Source: Williamsia herbipolensis
GTDB lineage: Bacteria > Actinomycetota > Actinomycetes > Mycobacteriales > Mycobacteriaceae
NCBI RefSeq assembly: GCF_000964005.1
Contig: NZ_JXYP01000020.1
Coordinates: 186,001-250,000 of the forward strand
DNA length: 64,000 nucleotides
Direction of reading: 5' to 3'
Position numbers and translations under genes: made by a program. The notes beneath the pieces are model-generated. The model was given only the letters and a program-made list of their open reading frames with translations, made no database searches and was not told the DNA's origin. Of this stretch, positions 45,945 to 56,561 are shown in pieces; within the stretch, counting starts at the first letter, position 1, and the number at the start of each line of letters is the position of its first letter.

Positions 45945-46909
45945 CACGATCGGCCGGTGCGGTGCAGCACCTCTCGTGCGAGCGCCCGGTACGCCTTCGC
46001 TCCCCCGGACTTCGGTGCCCACGAGGTGATCGGCTCACCGGCGACACTGGTCTCGGGGAATCGCACGGTGCGGCTGATGACGGTGTCGTACACGCGCTCG
46101 CCGAACACCTCGACCACGCGCGCCATCACCTCCCGCGAGTGCAGGGTGCGTGCGTCGAACATGGTCATGAGGATGCCGCCGAGGCTCAGCCGTGGGTTTA
46201 GCCGGTCGCGCACCTTGTCGATGGTGTCGGTGAGCAGCGCGAGCCCGCGGAGGCTGAAGTACTCGCACTCCATCGGGATCAGCACAGTGTCGGCGCAGGC
46301 CAGCGCGTTCACGGTCAGCAGGCCGAGGGACGGCTGGCAGTCGATGAGCACGTAGTCGTAGCGGTCGAGGATCGGGTGCAGCGCTCGACCCAGTGTGTGT
46401 TCGCGGCCCACCTCGTTGACGAGCTGGATCTCCGCGGCCGAGAGGTCGATGTTGCTGGGCAGCAGGTCGAGTCCGTCGACACGGGTCCGCATCAGCACGT
46501 CGTCGACCGACACCTGCGGCGGTACCAGCAGGTTGTGCACGGTGAGGTCGAGATCGTGGTGCGGGACACCGAGCCCCGCCGACAGGGCGCCCTGCGGGTC
46601 GAGATCCACGAGCAGCACGCGGCGACCGTATTCGGCGAGCGCGGCACCGAGGTTGATCGTCGACGTGGTCTTGCCGACGCCGCCCTTCTGGTTGCACACC
46701 GCGATGACGACCGCGGGGCCGTGCCGGTCGAGGGGCTGGGGCTCGGGGACCTCGCGGGTGGCCCGACCGGTGGGACCGACACCCTCGGGTTCGGCCGAGA
46801 CGTCGGCCTGCGCCGGTCCGCGGGACGGGGTGTCGATGGTGAAGCTGTACTGCTCGAGCGGAGCTTCGCGCGACGGGGCACCCTGGGCCGGTGGCTGGGG
46901 CGTGGTCAC
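45944..46909 (-). CDS. ParA-family ATPase (Rv1708-like)
   Basis: The 321-residue protein has a ParA deviant Walker A motif, KGGVGKT (residues 75-81), preceded by about 65 residues of Pro/Ala-rich, probably unstructured sequence. VLLVDLDPQG and LIDCQPSLG are the other ATP-site motifs. It is not the main chromosome ParA at the origin, since no ParB is next to it; it is the second ParA that precedes scpAB in actinobacteria. It may help DNA segregation or placement of cell-division factors. Confidence 0.93.
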   Translation of the reverse strand: MTTPQPPAQGAPSREAPLEQYSFTIDTPSRGPAQADVSAEPEGVGPTGRATREVPEPQPLDRHGPAVVIAVCNQKGGVGKTTSTINLGAALAEYGRRVLLVDLDPQGALSAGLGVPHHDLDLTVHNLLVPPQVSVDDVLMRTRVDGLDLLPSNIDLSAAEIQLVNEVGREHTLGRALHPILDRYDYVLIDCQPSLGLLTVNALACADTVLIPMECEYFSLRGLALLTDTIDKVRDRLNPRLSLGGILMTMFDARTLHSREVMARVVEVFGERVYDTVISRTVRFPETSVAGEPITSWAPKSGGAKAYRALAREVLHRTGRS

Positions 46910-46995
46910 GTTGTCGATGCTCCTGTCACGAAAATGGGTCGTCGATCGCAGATCAGCCTAGTGCGTCACGCCGTCGAGGCGGCGACGCATCGCCG

Positions 46996-47937
46996 TCACC
47001 GTGCCCGCGGGTGTGCAGTGGCGTAGACCTCACGCATCGCCGACACGGTGACCAGCGTGTACACCTGCGTGGTCGTCACCGAGGCGTGTCCCAGCAGTTC
47101 CTGCACCACACGGACATCGGCGCCGCCGTCGAGCAGATGGGTGGCGAAGCTGTGGCGCAGCGTGTGCGGCGACACCGCCTTGTCGAGACCGGCGCGCTGC
47201 GCGGAGTCGGCGAGCACCTGCCACGCGCTCTGCCGCGAGAGCCGACCGCCGCGGGAGTTGAGGAACAGTGCCGGATTGAACTTCGAGACGAGCGCCGGCC
47301 GACCCCGCACCAGGTAGGCGTCGAGGGCTTCGAGCGCCGGTCGGCCCACGGGGACGAGGCGTTCCTTGCCGCCCTTGCCGCGCAGCAACACCGCCCCGGT
47401 CTCGGAGGTGACGTCCTCGATGTCGAGCGACACCGCCTCGGAGATGCGGGCACCGCAGCTGTAGAGCAGTTCCATCAGCGCCCGATCCCGCAGCGTGCGC
47501 GGCGTCTCCGAGGGGCCCGAGCCGCCTGCGGCCTCGAGGATGGCGATCACCTCGTCGACCGGTAGCGATTTCGGCAGCCGCCGGGCCGCTTTCGGGGGGC
47601 GCACGGCGTGCGCGACGTCGGTGGCCGCCATCGATTCGGCGACGGCGAACTTGTGCAGACCTCGTGTGGCCACGAGGGTGCGGGCAACCGAACTGTCGGC
47701 GAGTGGTTTCTCGTCGCGGTCGGGGTCGCCGCGGCGCAGCGCCACGAGGAATTCGCGCACGTCCTCCTCGGCGACGTCGCCGAGGTCGTCGATCTGTCGT
47801 GACACGAGGTACCGCTGATACCGCAGGAGGTCGCGACCGTAGGAACTCAGCGTGTTCGGCGCGGCACCGCGTTCGACGGCGAGGTGATCGAGGTACCGCC
47901 GGATCTGGTCGCCCAGCGTCGTGTCGTCGAGTTCCAT
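46996..47937 (-). CDS. xerD: Tyrosine recombinase XerD
   Basis: The 313-residue protein has the SAM-like N-terminal domain ([24 protein letters not shown]) and the tyrosine recombinase catalytic set: Arg164 (SCGARISEA), Lys188, His258-x2-Arg261 ([10 protein letters not shown]), His284 and Tyr293 (TQVY). This full set and the lack of any nearby phage genes identify a chromosomal dimer-resolution recombinase, XerD type, acting with XerC at dif. Start MELDDTTLG was chosen because the longer frame adds 59 residues overlapping the nudix gene. Position after the nudix gene matches Rv1700-Rv1701. Confidence 0.95.
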   Translation of the reverse strand: MELDDTTLGDQIRRYLDHLAVERGAAPNTLSSYGRDLLRYQRYLVSRQIDDLGDVAEEDVREFLVALRRGDPDRDEKPLADSSVARTLVATRGLHKFAVAESMAATDVAHAVRPPKAARRLPKSLPVDEVIAILEAAGGSGPSETPRTLRDRALMELLYSCGARISEAVSLDIEDVTSETGAVLLRGKGGKERLVPVGRPALEALDAYLVRGRPALVSKFNPALFLNSRGGRLSRQSAWQVLADSAQRAGLDKAVSPHTLRHSFATHLLDGGADVRVVQELLGHASVTTTQVYTLVTVSAMREVYATAHPRAR

Positions 47938-47947
47938 TGGCCCACGG

Positions 47948-50465
<2,518 letters not shown>

Positions 50466-50472
50466 AACGGCC

Positions 50473-51381
50473 TCAGGTGGCCGGTGCGATCGCCGACGCG
50501 CCGGGACCCGAGCCGTATGCGCCCGGACGTCCGCGCTGGGCATCGGCGAGTGCGAGAGCGGTCACGATGCGACCGGTGGACTGATCGACGTTGTCGACCG
50601 AGGCGACCACGCGGGACAGTGAGGCGTCGGCGCGCAGCACCCCGATCGGCGATGATCCGTCGGCCGATCCGCTGCGTCCGGCCATCACGGTCCCGGATCC
50701 GCGTGCCCCGAAGGAGGCCGCGAAACGGGCGATGAGCTGACCTCGTGCACCGGCGTTGTCGCCGAGGGATCCACCTGTGACGACCACGGCGAGCTGCGCC
50801 GGGGTGACGGCGTTGTCGACGTAGGTGATGAACCCGCCCTGGCGCAGCGCCTGCAGTCCGGCGGAGGTGTCGGTGTCGGACGGTCCACCGGAGGCGTCGA
50901 CCTTGCGCTGCAGCAGCAGACCCAGCAGATCCCCGACCCGCCCACCGGAATCGGTCAGCTCGGTGCGCAACGACGCGCCCGACGGGATGGCCTGATCGAT
51001 GATGCTGGTCAGCTTCTGCGCCGAGGCGTCACCCACCAGTTCGTCGGTGAGCCCGATCTGGCCGGCGAACGTCGCCCCGGACTGGTTGAGGGAGGTCTTC
51101 ACCGCCGCGATGTCGGCCTCGGCCGCACCGGGTGCGGTGACCACGAGCACCGAACGGTTCGTGAGGAGACCGCGCAGCAGTCGAGGTGAGATCGCGTCGT
51201 TGAACGAGTCGGCCGCGTTGACCTGACCACTCAGGGTGTCGTTGTCGGATCGGAGGGAGGACGACGAATCGTTCCCGGAGTCGATGCGATCGGCGACGAA
51301 GCCCGATCCGAGCACCACGCCGACGGCGAGCGCGAGGAAGACGGCGACGAGCGAGATCGCATGCTGGCGCAGCGAGATCAC
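50473..51381 (-). CDS. mctB: MctB/SteB-type protein (DUF3186)
   Basis: The 302-residue protein begins with a single membrane helix (HAISLVAVFLALAVGVVLGSGF) and a coiled segment, then an extracytoplasmic domain. Sequence and position after steA match M. tuberculosis Rv1698 (MctB, copper efflux) and Corynebacterium SteB, which with SteA supports the septal hydrolase RipA. Which of these roles applies here is not settled; the steA neighbour favours cell division. It starts 3 bases after the steA stop, so the pair is one unit. Confidence 0.9.
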   Translation of the reverse strand: MISLRQHAISLVAVFLALAVGVVLGSGFVADRIDSGNDSSSSLRSDNDTLSGQVNAADSFNDAISPRLLRGLLTNRSVLVVTAPGAAEADIAAVKTSLNQSGATFAGQIGLTDELVGDASAQKLTSIIDQAIPSGASLRTELTDSGGRVGDLLGLLLQRKVDASGGPSDTDTSAGLQALRQGGFITYVDNAVTPAQLAVVVTGGSLGDNAGARGQLIARFAASFGARGSGTVMAGRSGSADGSSPIGVLRADASLSRVVASVDNVDQSTGRIVTALALADAQRGRPGAYGSGPGASAIAPAT

Positions 51382-51384
51382 GAG

Positions 51385-52572
51385 CTATCGGTTCCAGGCG
51401 TCCCTGGCCCAGGCGTAGCCACGGTCCCATTCGGCCACGATCCAGTCGGCGATCTCGCCGCCGGTGTTGCTCATCACGAGTGCGACGATGATCGCGGCCA
51501 GCGCGGCGAGGACGAGCAGTGCGATCGCGGCACCGGAGACACGGCTGCGGTACAGCGTGGCAACGGCTTTCGCATCGACCAGCTTCGGTCCGACCTTGAG
51601 GCGGGTGAGGAACGTCGACGGGTTCGACTCACGACGGCTCCGGTCGAAGAAGTCGTCGAGCGACGCCGACGTGCCGACGGTGACGATGAGCGCCGCGCCG
51701 TGGAAGTCGGCGAGCAGCAGCGCGAGGTCGGCTGCCGAACCCGCCGCCGGGAAGGTCATCGCCCCGACACCGAGATCCTGGATCCGCTCGAGGCCGACGG
51801 CGTGGCCGTCGGGATCGGCCGGGAGAACCACCTGCGCACCGCATTTGAGCGTCGCCGCCCGCATGGCCTCGGGGTCACCGACGATGAGGTCGGGTCGGTA
51901 CCCGGCACGCATCAGCGTGTCGGCGCCACCGTCGACGCCAATGAGGACCGGCGCGTACTCCTTGATGAAGGGCTTGAGCTTCTTGAGGTCGAGCTCGTGC
52001 TCGGCACCGTCGGCGACCACCACAACGTGTCGGTTCTTGAGGTCGACCTCGACGTCGGGCACACCGACACCGTCGATGAGCAACGGCGACTCGCTGCGGA
52101 TGAACTCGATCGTGTTGCCGGAGAACGCCTCCAGGTGGTCGACGAGGCCCGACTTGGCCTCGATCATCAGCTTGGCGACCGCGCGCTCGTCGAGTTCGGT
52201 GCCGCGCGCCAGGCGGTTGCCGCCGACGTAGACGTTGCCCTCGTCGATGCGGATCTTGGATCCGTCCTTGATGCGGCGGAACACCTCCGGGCCCACGTCG
52301 TCGATGAGCGTGATCCCCGATGCCACGAGCACCTCGGGGCCGAGGTTGGGGTAGCGGCCCGAGATCGACGGGGAGGCGTTGACGACCGCGGTCACGTCGG
52401 CCTCGACGAGACGGTCGGCGATCACGCGGTCGAGGTCGAGTTCGTCGAGGACGACGATGTCGCCGTGTCCGACGCGCTCGAGCAGGCGCGAGGTGTTCTT
52501 GTCGACCCTGGCGATCCCGCTGAATCCGGGCAGGGTGTCATCGGTGCGGGAGAGCAGGGCTGGCATCTTCAT
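51385..52572 (-). CDS. steA: Cell-division-linked membrane protein SteA
   Basis: The 395-residue protein has an N-terminal conserved region (LPGFSGIARVDKNTSRLLERVGHGDIVVLDE) and a thiamine-pyrophosphokinase-like domain (GVDGGADTLMRAGYRPDLIVGDPEAM), and one C-terminal membrane helix (GAAIALLVLAALAAIIVALVM). In Corynebacterium SteA and SteB bind each other and recruit the RipA hydrolase to the septum; the M. tuberculosis orthologue is Rv1697. The start (MKMPALLSRTDD) was chosen to match that family; two other in-frame ATGs lie nearby. Confidence 0.9.
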   Translation of the reverse strand: MKMPALLSRTDDTLPGFSGIARVDKNTSRLLERVGHGDIVVLDELDLDRVIADRLVEADVTAVVNASPSISGRYPNLGPEVLVASGITLIDDVGPEVFRRIKDGSKIRIDEGNVYVGGNRLARGTELDERAVAKLMIEAKSGLVDHLEAFSGNTIEFIRSESPLLIDGVGVPDVEVDLKNRHVVVVADGAEHELDLKKLKPFIKEYAPVLIGVDGGADTLMRAGYRPDLIVGDPEAMRAATLKCGAQVVLPADPDGHAVGLERIQDLGVGAMTFPAAGSAADLALLLADFHGAALIVTVGTSASLDDFFDRSRRESNPSTFLTRLKVGPKLVDAKAVATLYRSRVSGAAIALLVLAALAAIIVALVMSNTGGEIADWIVAEWDRGYAWARDAWNR

Positions 52573-52679
52573 GACGCCCATGATCGGCCCGAGGGTGAAC
52601 ACGGGCACGGAGGCGCGCCGTAACATTCGCCACTTTTGTCACATCAGTAACAGGCGTCGATGGGGTCACCGCCCACGGA

Positions 52680-54449
52680 TCAGGCGAGCGCCTTCTCCCG
52701 GTCGGCGGTGGCGAGCAGCTCCTCGGCATGCGCGCGGCCGGTGTGCGAATCGCCCAGTCCGGCGAGCATGCGCGCCAGTTCCGCGACACGACCCGAGTGG
52801 TCGAGCGTCTCGACCGAGCTGGTCACCGCACTCTTACCGGTCGTCTTGCCGATGAGCAGATGGTTGTCGGCGAACGCCGCCACCTGCGGCAGGTGGGTGA
52901 CGACGATGACCTGGTGGCTGCGCGCCAGGGCGGCCAGTCGCTTGCCGATCTCCACCGCGGCGCGGCCGCCGACACCGGCGTCGACCTCGTCGAACACCAT
53001 CGTCGACCCGCCGTCGGGCCCCGCGAGCACCACCTCGAGGGCGAGCATCACGCGCGAGAGCTCGCCACCCGATGCCGATTTCGCGATGGCGAGCGGCACC
53101 GCACCGGAGTGCGCGGCGAGGGTGAACTCGACGCGGTCGACTCCCCCGGACCCGGCGTGCAGTCGAGTCCCATCGACGACGAGGCTGCGCGGGTCGCTCT
53201 CCCCCGACTCGTCGGGGGACACAGAGACCTCGAGAGTCGCGTCCTTCATGGCCAACCCGCCGAGTTCGCGGCTCACCTTCGTCCCCAGCGAGCCCGCCGC
53301 CTTGGTCCGTGCGGCGGTCAACGTCGCCGCGACACCGACCAGCGCGGTCGTCGCCTCCTGCGCCGCGGTCTCCAACGCCTCGATCGACACCGACGAGTCG
53401 TCGATCTCGGCGAGCCGGCTGCGCGCGGAATCGCGCCACGCCAGGACACCGTCGATGTCGGGCGCGTACTTGCGGATCAGGTTCTTCAGTTCGGACTGCC
53501 GGACGAGCACCTTCTCCAGTTCCGAGGCGTCGGCGGGGAGCCCGTGGAGGAATCCGGCGAGTTCCTCGCCGATGTCGCCGACCACCGACAACGCCTCCTC
53601 CACCCGCGGGAGCAGATCGCGCAGGGTGGGTTCGGACGTGGATCCCAGCAGTGTGCGGACCTGACCGAGCAGGTCGATCGCGGCGGCCGCGTCGGCGTCG
53701 ACGGCATCGCCGGCGAGATCGGCCTGACCCGTGATCGCGGCGTGTGCGCCGGCTGCGACCGAGCGGACCTCCTCGAGATCGCCGAGCCGGGTCACCAGCG
53801 CGGCCAGCTCGAGGTCTTCGCCGGGGGTCGGCTCGACGGCGTCGATCTCGTCGAGTGCGTACCGCAGCCGGTCGGCCTCCTGGGCCAGCTCGCGGGAGTT
53901 ACGCCGACGCATCTCGAGCTGGTCGACGGCGTCGATCCATGTCTGCCGCGCCGCGCGATACGCGGTCAGCGCCTTCGCGACCGGCTTGCCGCCGAAGCGG
54001 TCGAGGGCGTCGCGCTGGTGGTCGGGTTTGAGCAGCCGCAGCTGGTCGTTCTGGCCGTGGATGGTCAGCAGGCTGGTGGTGAACGCACCGAGCGTCCCGA
54101 CGGGGACCGACCGTCCGCCCAGGTGCGCCCGCGAGCGACCGTCGGCGCTCACCGAGCGCGCCGCGATCACGGTGTCGTCCTCGTCGCGTTCGGCGCCGGC
54201 CGACTCGAGGATCTCGTCGACGCCGGTGAGCGACGGATCGACACGGAACCGGCCCTCCACCGTGGCCCGATCGGTGCCGGTGCGCACCCGGTCGCCGTCA
54301 CCGCGCACACCGGACAGCAGGTGCAGGCTGGTGACGACCATCGTCTTGCCCGCGCCGGTCTCGCCGGTGAGGACGGTGAAGCCGTCGTGGAATTCGGCGG
54401 CGGCGTCGGCGATGACACCGAGTCCGCTGATCGCTAGTTCTTCGAGCAC
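52680..54449 (-). CDS. recN: DNA repair protein RecN
   Basis: The 589-residue protein is SMC-like. The N-terminal Walker A is GETGAGKT (about residue 30), long coiled coils form the middle, and the C-terminal part has the signature SASGGELSRVMLALEV and Walker B MVFDEVDAG. RecN acts in double-strand-break repair by homologous recombination. The start is a GTG (VLEELAISGLG), matching the family N terminus and leaving one base after nadK. In M. tuberculosis it is Rv1696. Confidence 0.97.
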   Translation of the reverse strand: MLEELAISGLGVIADAAAEFHDGFTVLTGETGAGKTMVVTSLHLLSGVRGDGDRVRTGTDRATVEGRFRVDPSLTGVDEILESAGAERDEDDTVIAARSVSADGRSRAHLGGRSVPVGTLGAFTTSLLTIHGQNDQLRLLKPDHQRDALDRFGGKPVAKALTAYRAARQTWIDAVDQLEMRRRNSRELAQEADRLRYALDEIDAVEPTPGEDLELAALVTRLGDLEEVRSVAAGAHAAITGQADLAGDAVDADAAAAIDLLGQVRTLLGSTSEPTLRDLLPRVEEALSVVGDIGEELAGFLHGLPADASELEKVLVRQSELKNLIRKYAPDIDGVLAWRDSARSRLAEIDDSSVSIEALETAAQEATTALVGVAATLTAARTKAAGSLGTKVSRELGGLAMKDATLEVSVSPDESGESDPRSLVVDGTRLHAGSGGVDRVEFTLAAHSGAVPLAIAKSASGGELSRVMLALEVVLAGPDGGSTMVFDEVDAGVGGRAAVEIGKRLAALARSHQVIVVTHLPQVAAFADNHLLIGKTTGKSAVTSSVETLDHSGRVAELARMLAGLGDSHTGRAHAEELLATADREKALA

Positions 54450-54450
54450 G

Positions 54451-55431
54451 TCACACCTGCCTGCCCCGCCAGCCGGTGACGGGAAGATCGAATTTGGTGA
54501 CCAGTCGGTCGGCGAACGGATCGGAATCGATCCGCACCCACTGCAACGGCCGCGCACCACGCACCACCTCGATGCGCGCACCCGGGGGGACGTCGATCGT
54601 GCGTCGCCCGTCGCACGACACGATCGCGTGCTGCCGCGACCGTTCCACCTCGATGGCGATCACCGAGTTCGGGCTGGTGACCAGAGGGCGCGTGAACAGT
54701 GCGTGGGCATTGCTGGGGACCACGAGGATGGCCTCGAGATCAGGCCACATGACCGGCCCGCCCGCGGAGAACGCGTACGCGGTGGAACCGGTGGGCGTGG
54801 AGACGAGGATCCCGTCGGCGCCGTAGGAGGCGACGGGGCGACCGTCGACCTCGGTGACCACCTCGAGGACACCCTGGTTGCCGGGGTTCTGGATGCTGGC
54901 CTCGTTGAGCGCCCAGGTGCGGGCGATGACGTCGTCTCCGTCGACGATGACCGACACGTCGAGCGTCATCCGCTGCTCGACGCGGTAGTCACCGCGGATG
55001 AGCTGATCCATCACGGCGTCGACGCGATTGGCCTCGGCCTCGGCGAGGAAACCGATGCGCCCCAGATTGATCCCCAGCACCGGAACCGACGACGGATAGG
55101 CCAGTTCGGCGGCGCGCAGGAAGGTTCCGTCACCGCCGAGGACGATGACGATCTCGCAGCCCGCCGCCGATTCCTCGTCGCCGCGGGTCACCTCGACATC
55201 GGCGCCGAAGCTCCGCAGCTCCGCCGGATCGACCGGATGCACCGCGCGCGGATCGGATGCCTTGCCGCGGAACGAGCCCGCGATGTCGTGCTCGACGACG
55301 CGCATGCCGACACCGGCGTCGGCGCAGTGCCGGGCGATCGCCGCCATCGTCTCGGTGACGATCGCGCGACCTGTGTGCGCGACGACGAGGAACTCACGAT
55401 CGGTCCCCACGCGCGCCCCCACCTGTGTCAC
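54451..55431 (-). CDS. nadK: NAD kinase
   Basis: The 326-residue protein has the NAD kinase signature GGDGTFLRAAELA (about residues 97-109, with the conserved Asp), then VPVLGINLGRIGFL and the NE-x-G-like DGILVSTPTGSTAYAFSAGGP. It phosphorylates NAD to NADP using ATP or polyphosphate in the cytoplasm. The start is a GTG that overlaps the tlyA stop (GTGA). In the family this gene sits next to tlyA and recN, as here. Confidence 0.97.
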   Translation of the reverse strand: MTQVGARVGTDREFLVVAHTGRAIVTETMAAIARHCADAGVGMRVVEHDIAGSFRGKASDPRAVHPVDPAELRSFGADVEVTRGDEESAAGCEIVIVLGGDGTFLRAAELAYPSSVPVLGINLGRIGFLAEAEANRVDAVMDQLIRGDYRVEQRMTLDVSVIVDGDDVIARTWALNEASIQNPGNQGVLEVVTEVDGRPVASYGADGILVSTPTGSTAYAFSAGGPVMWPDLEAILVVPSNAHALFTRPLVTSPNSVIAIEVERSRQHAIVSCDGRRTIDVPPGARIEVVRGARPLQWVRIDSDPFADRLVTKFDLPVTGWRGRQV

Positions 55432-56291
55432 CGGGGTCCTTCCTCGATCGCCGTCGTGATGGCGGCGAATGTGTCGTCATCGATCTCACCGTGCGCTGAA
55501 TCGACGTCTTCCCTATCGACGTCGGGGACCGGGTCGATGGTTCCATCCCGCCGCAACCACAAGAAGTATTCAACATTTCCCGACGGTCCCGGCAGCGGGC
55601 TGGCCACCGCGCCCACCGTACGCAGGCCCAGCGCGAGCGCGCGGGCCGCGACCCGGCACACCGCATCGCGGCGCAGGCCCGGATCCCGCACCACACCACC
55701 GGATCCCACACGCTCACGACCCACCTCGAACTGCGGCTTCACCATCGGCACCACATCGCCACCCGGTGCGACGCAGGCCGCGAACGCCGGCAACACCAGG
55801 CGCAGCGAGATGAACGACAGATCGGCGACCACGAGGTCGATCGGTCCCCCGATCGCCTCGGCGTCGAGATGACGGACGTTGACCCGGTCACGGACATCGA
55901 CCCGGTCGTCGGTCTGCAGACGCCACACGAGCTGGCCGTACCCGACGTCGGCGGCGACCACCTCACGCGCACCACGACGCAACAGGACGTCGGTGAACCC
56001 GCCGGTCGACGCGCCGGCGTCGAGGGCACGACGACCCTCGACGGACAGACCGTGGGGCGCGAACGCGTCGAGCGCACCGATCAACTTGTGTGCCCCGCGC
56101 GACGCCCACTTCTCGGTGTCGTTCTGCGACACCACGATCGGCGTGTCACGGCCGACGTTCGTGGCCGGTTTACCCGCCGCGACACCGTTGACCGCGACGT
56201 GGCCCGCGACGATCAGATCACGCGCCTCCTCGCGCGAACGGGCCAGTCCCCGCCGCACCAGTTCGGCGTCGAGGCGTGCCCGCGGCGCCAT
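55428..56291 (-). CDS. tlyA: rRNA 2'-O-methyltransferase / hemolysin-like TlyA
   Basis: The 287-residue protein has an S4 RNA-binding domain at the N terminus (RARLDAELVRRGLARSREEARDLI) and an FtsJ-like methyltransferase domain with the SAM loop LDAGASTGGFTDVLL (about 90-104). MVKPQFEVGRERVG is the second motif. In M. tuberculosis TlyA methylates 16S C1409 and 23S C1920, which makes ribosomes sensitive to capreomycin. Its stop overlaps nadK. Confidence 0.95.
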   Translation of the reverse strand: MAPRARLDAELVRRGLARSREEARDLIVAGHVAVNGVAAGKPATNVGRDTPIVVSQNDTEKWASRGAHKLIGALDAFAPHGLSVEGRRALDAGASTGGFTDVLLRRGAREVVAADVGYGQLVWRLQTDDRVDVRDRVNVRHLDAEAIGGPIDLVVADLSFISLRLVLPAFAACVAPGGDVVPMVKPQFEVGRERVGSGGVVRDPGLRRDAVCRVAARALALGLRTVGAVASPLPGPSGNVEYFLWLRRDGTIDPVPDVDREDVDSAHGEIDDDTFAAITTAIEEGPR

Positions 56292-56297
56292 CAGCGG

Positions 56298-56561
56298 TCA
56301 CACACGGTCGAGCTGCTCGAGGGCCGTGGTGAGCACGTCATGGGCCTGTTCGAGGAGTTCGGCCTGAGCGGACAGAGGTGTCAGATCGACCGGACCGTCG
56401 TGCGCATCGTGGTCGGCCGCCGCGCGACGGACCTCGTCGACACGGTCGAGGAGGCCGGCGACTCCGCGCACGACGGCGTCGTGGTCGACCCGAGACGTCT
56501 CGGCGGACGCCGCGGTGGCGCCGAAGCGGCCGGGCATCTGTGCGGGCGACGGATGGCTCAT
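56298..56561 (-). CDS. Small protein (Rv1693-like), unknown
   Basis: The 87-residue protein is mainly helical: RVDHDAVVRGVAGLLDRVDEVRRAAAD and LTPLSAQAELLEQAHDVLTTALEQLD with heptad-like leucines. It has no signal peptide. It sits between the TPR-HAD gene (4-base overlap) and tlyA (6-base gap), the position of Rv1693 in M. tuberculosis, though that protein is shorter. No function is known. Small size lowers certainty. Confidence 0.75.
   Translation of the reverse strand: MSHPSPAQMPGRFGATAASAETSRVDHDAVVRGVAGLLDRVDEVRRAAADHDAHDGPVDLTPLSAQAELLEQAHDVLTTALEQLDRV

Noticed and set aside
45944-46909. Chromosome-origin parAB locus
   Set aside because: No parB or parS-like sites are visible and the gene is in the scpAB cluster, not near dnaA.
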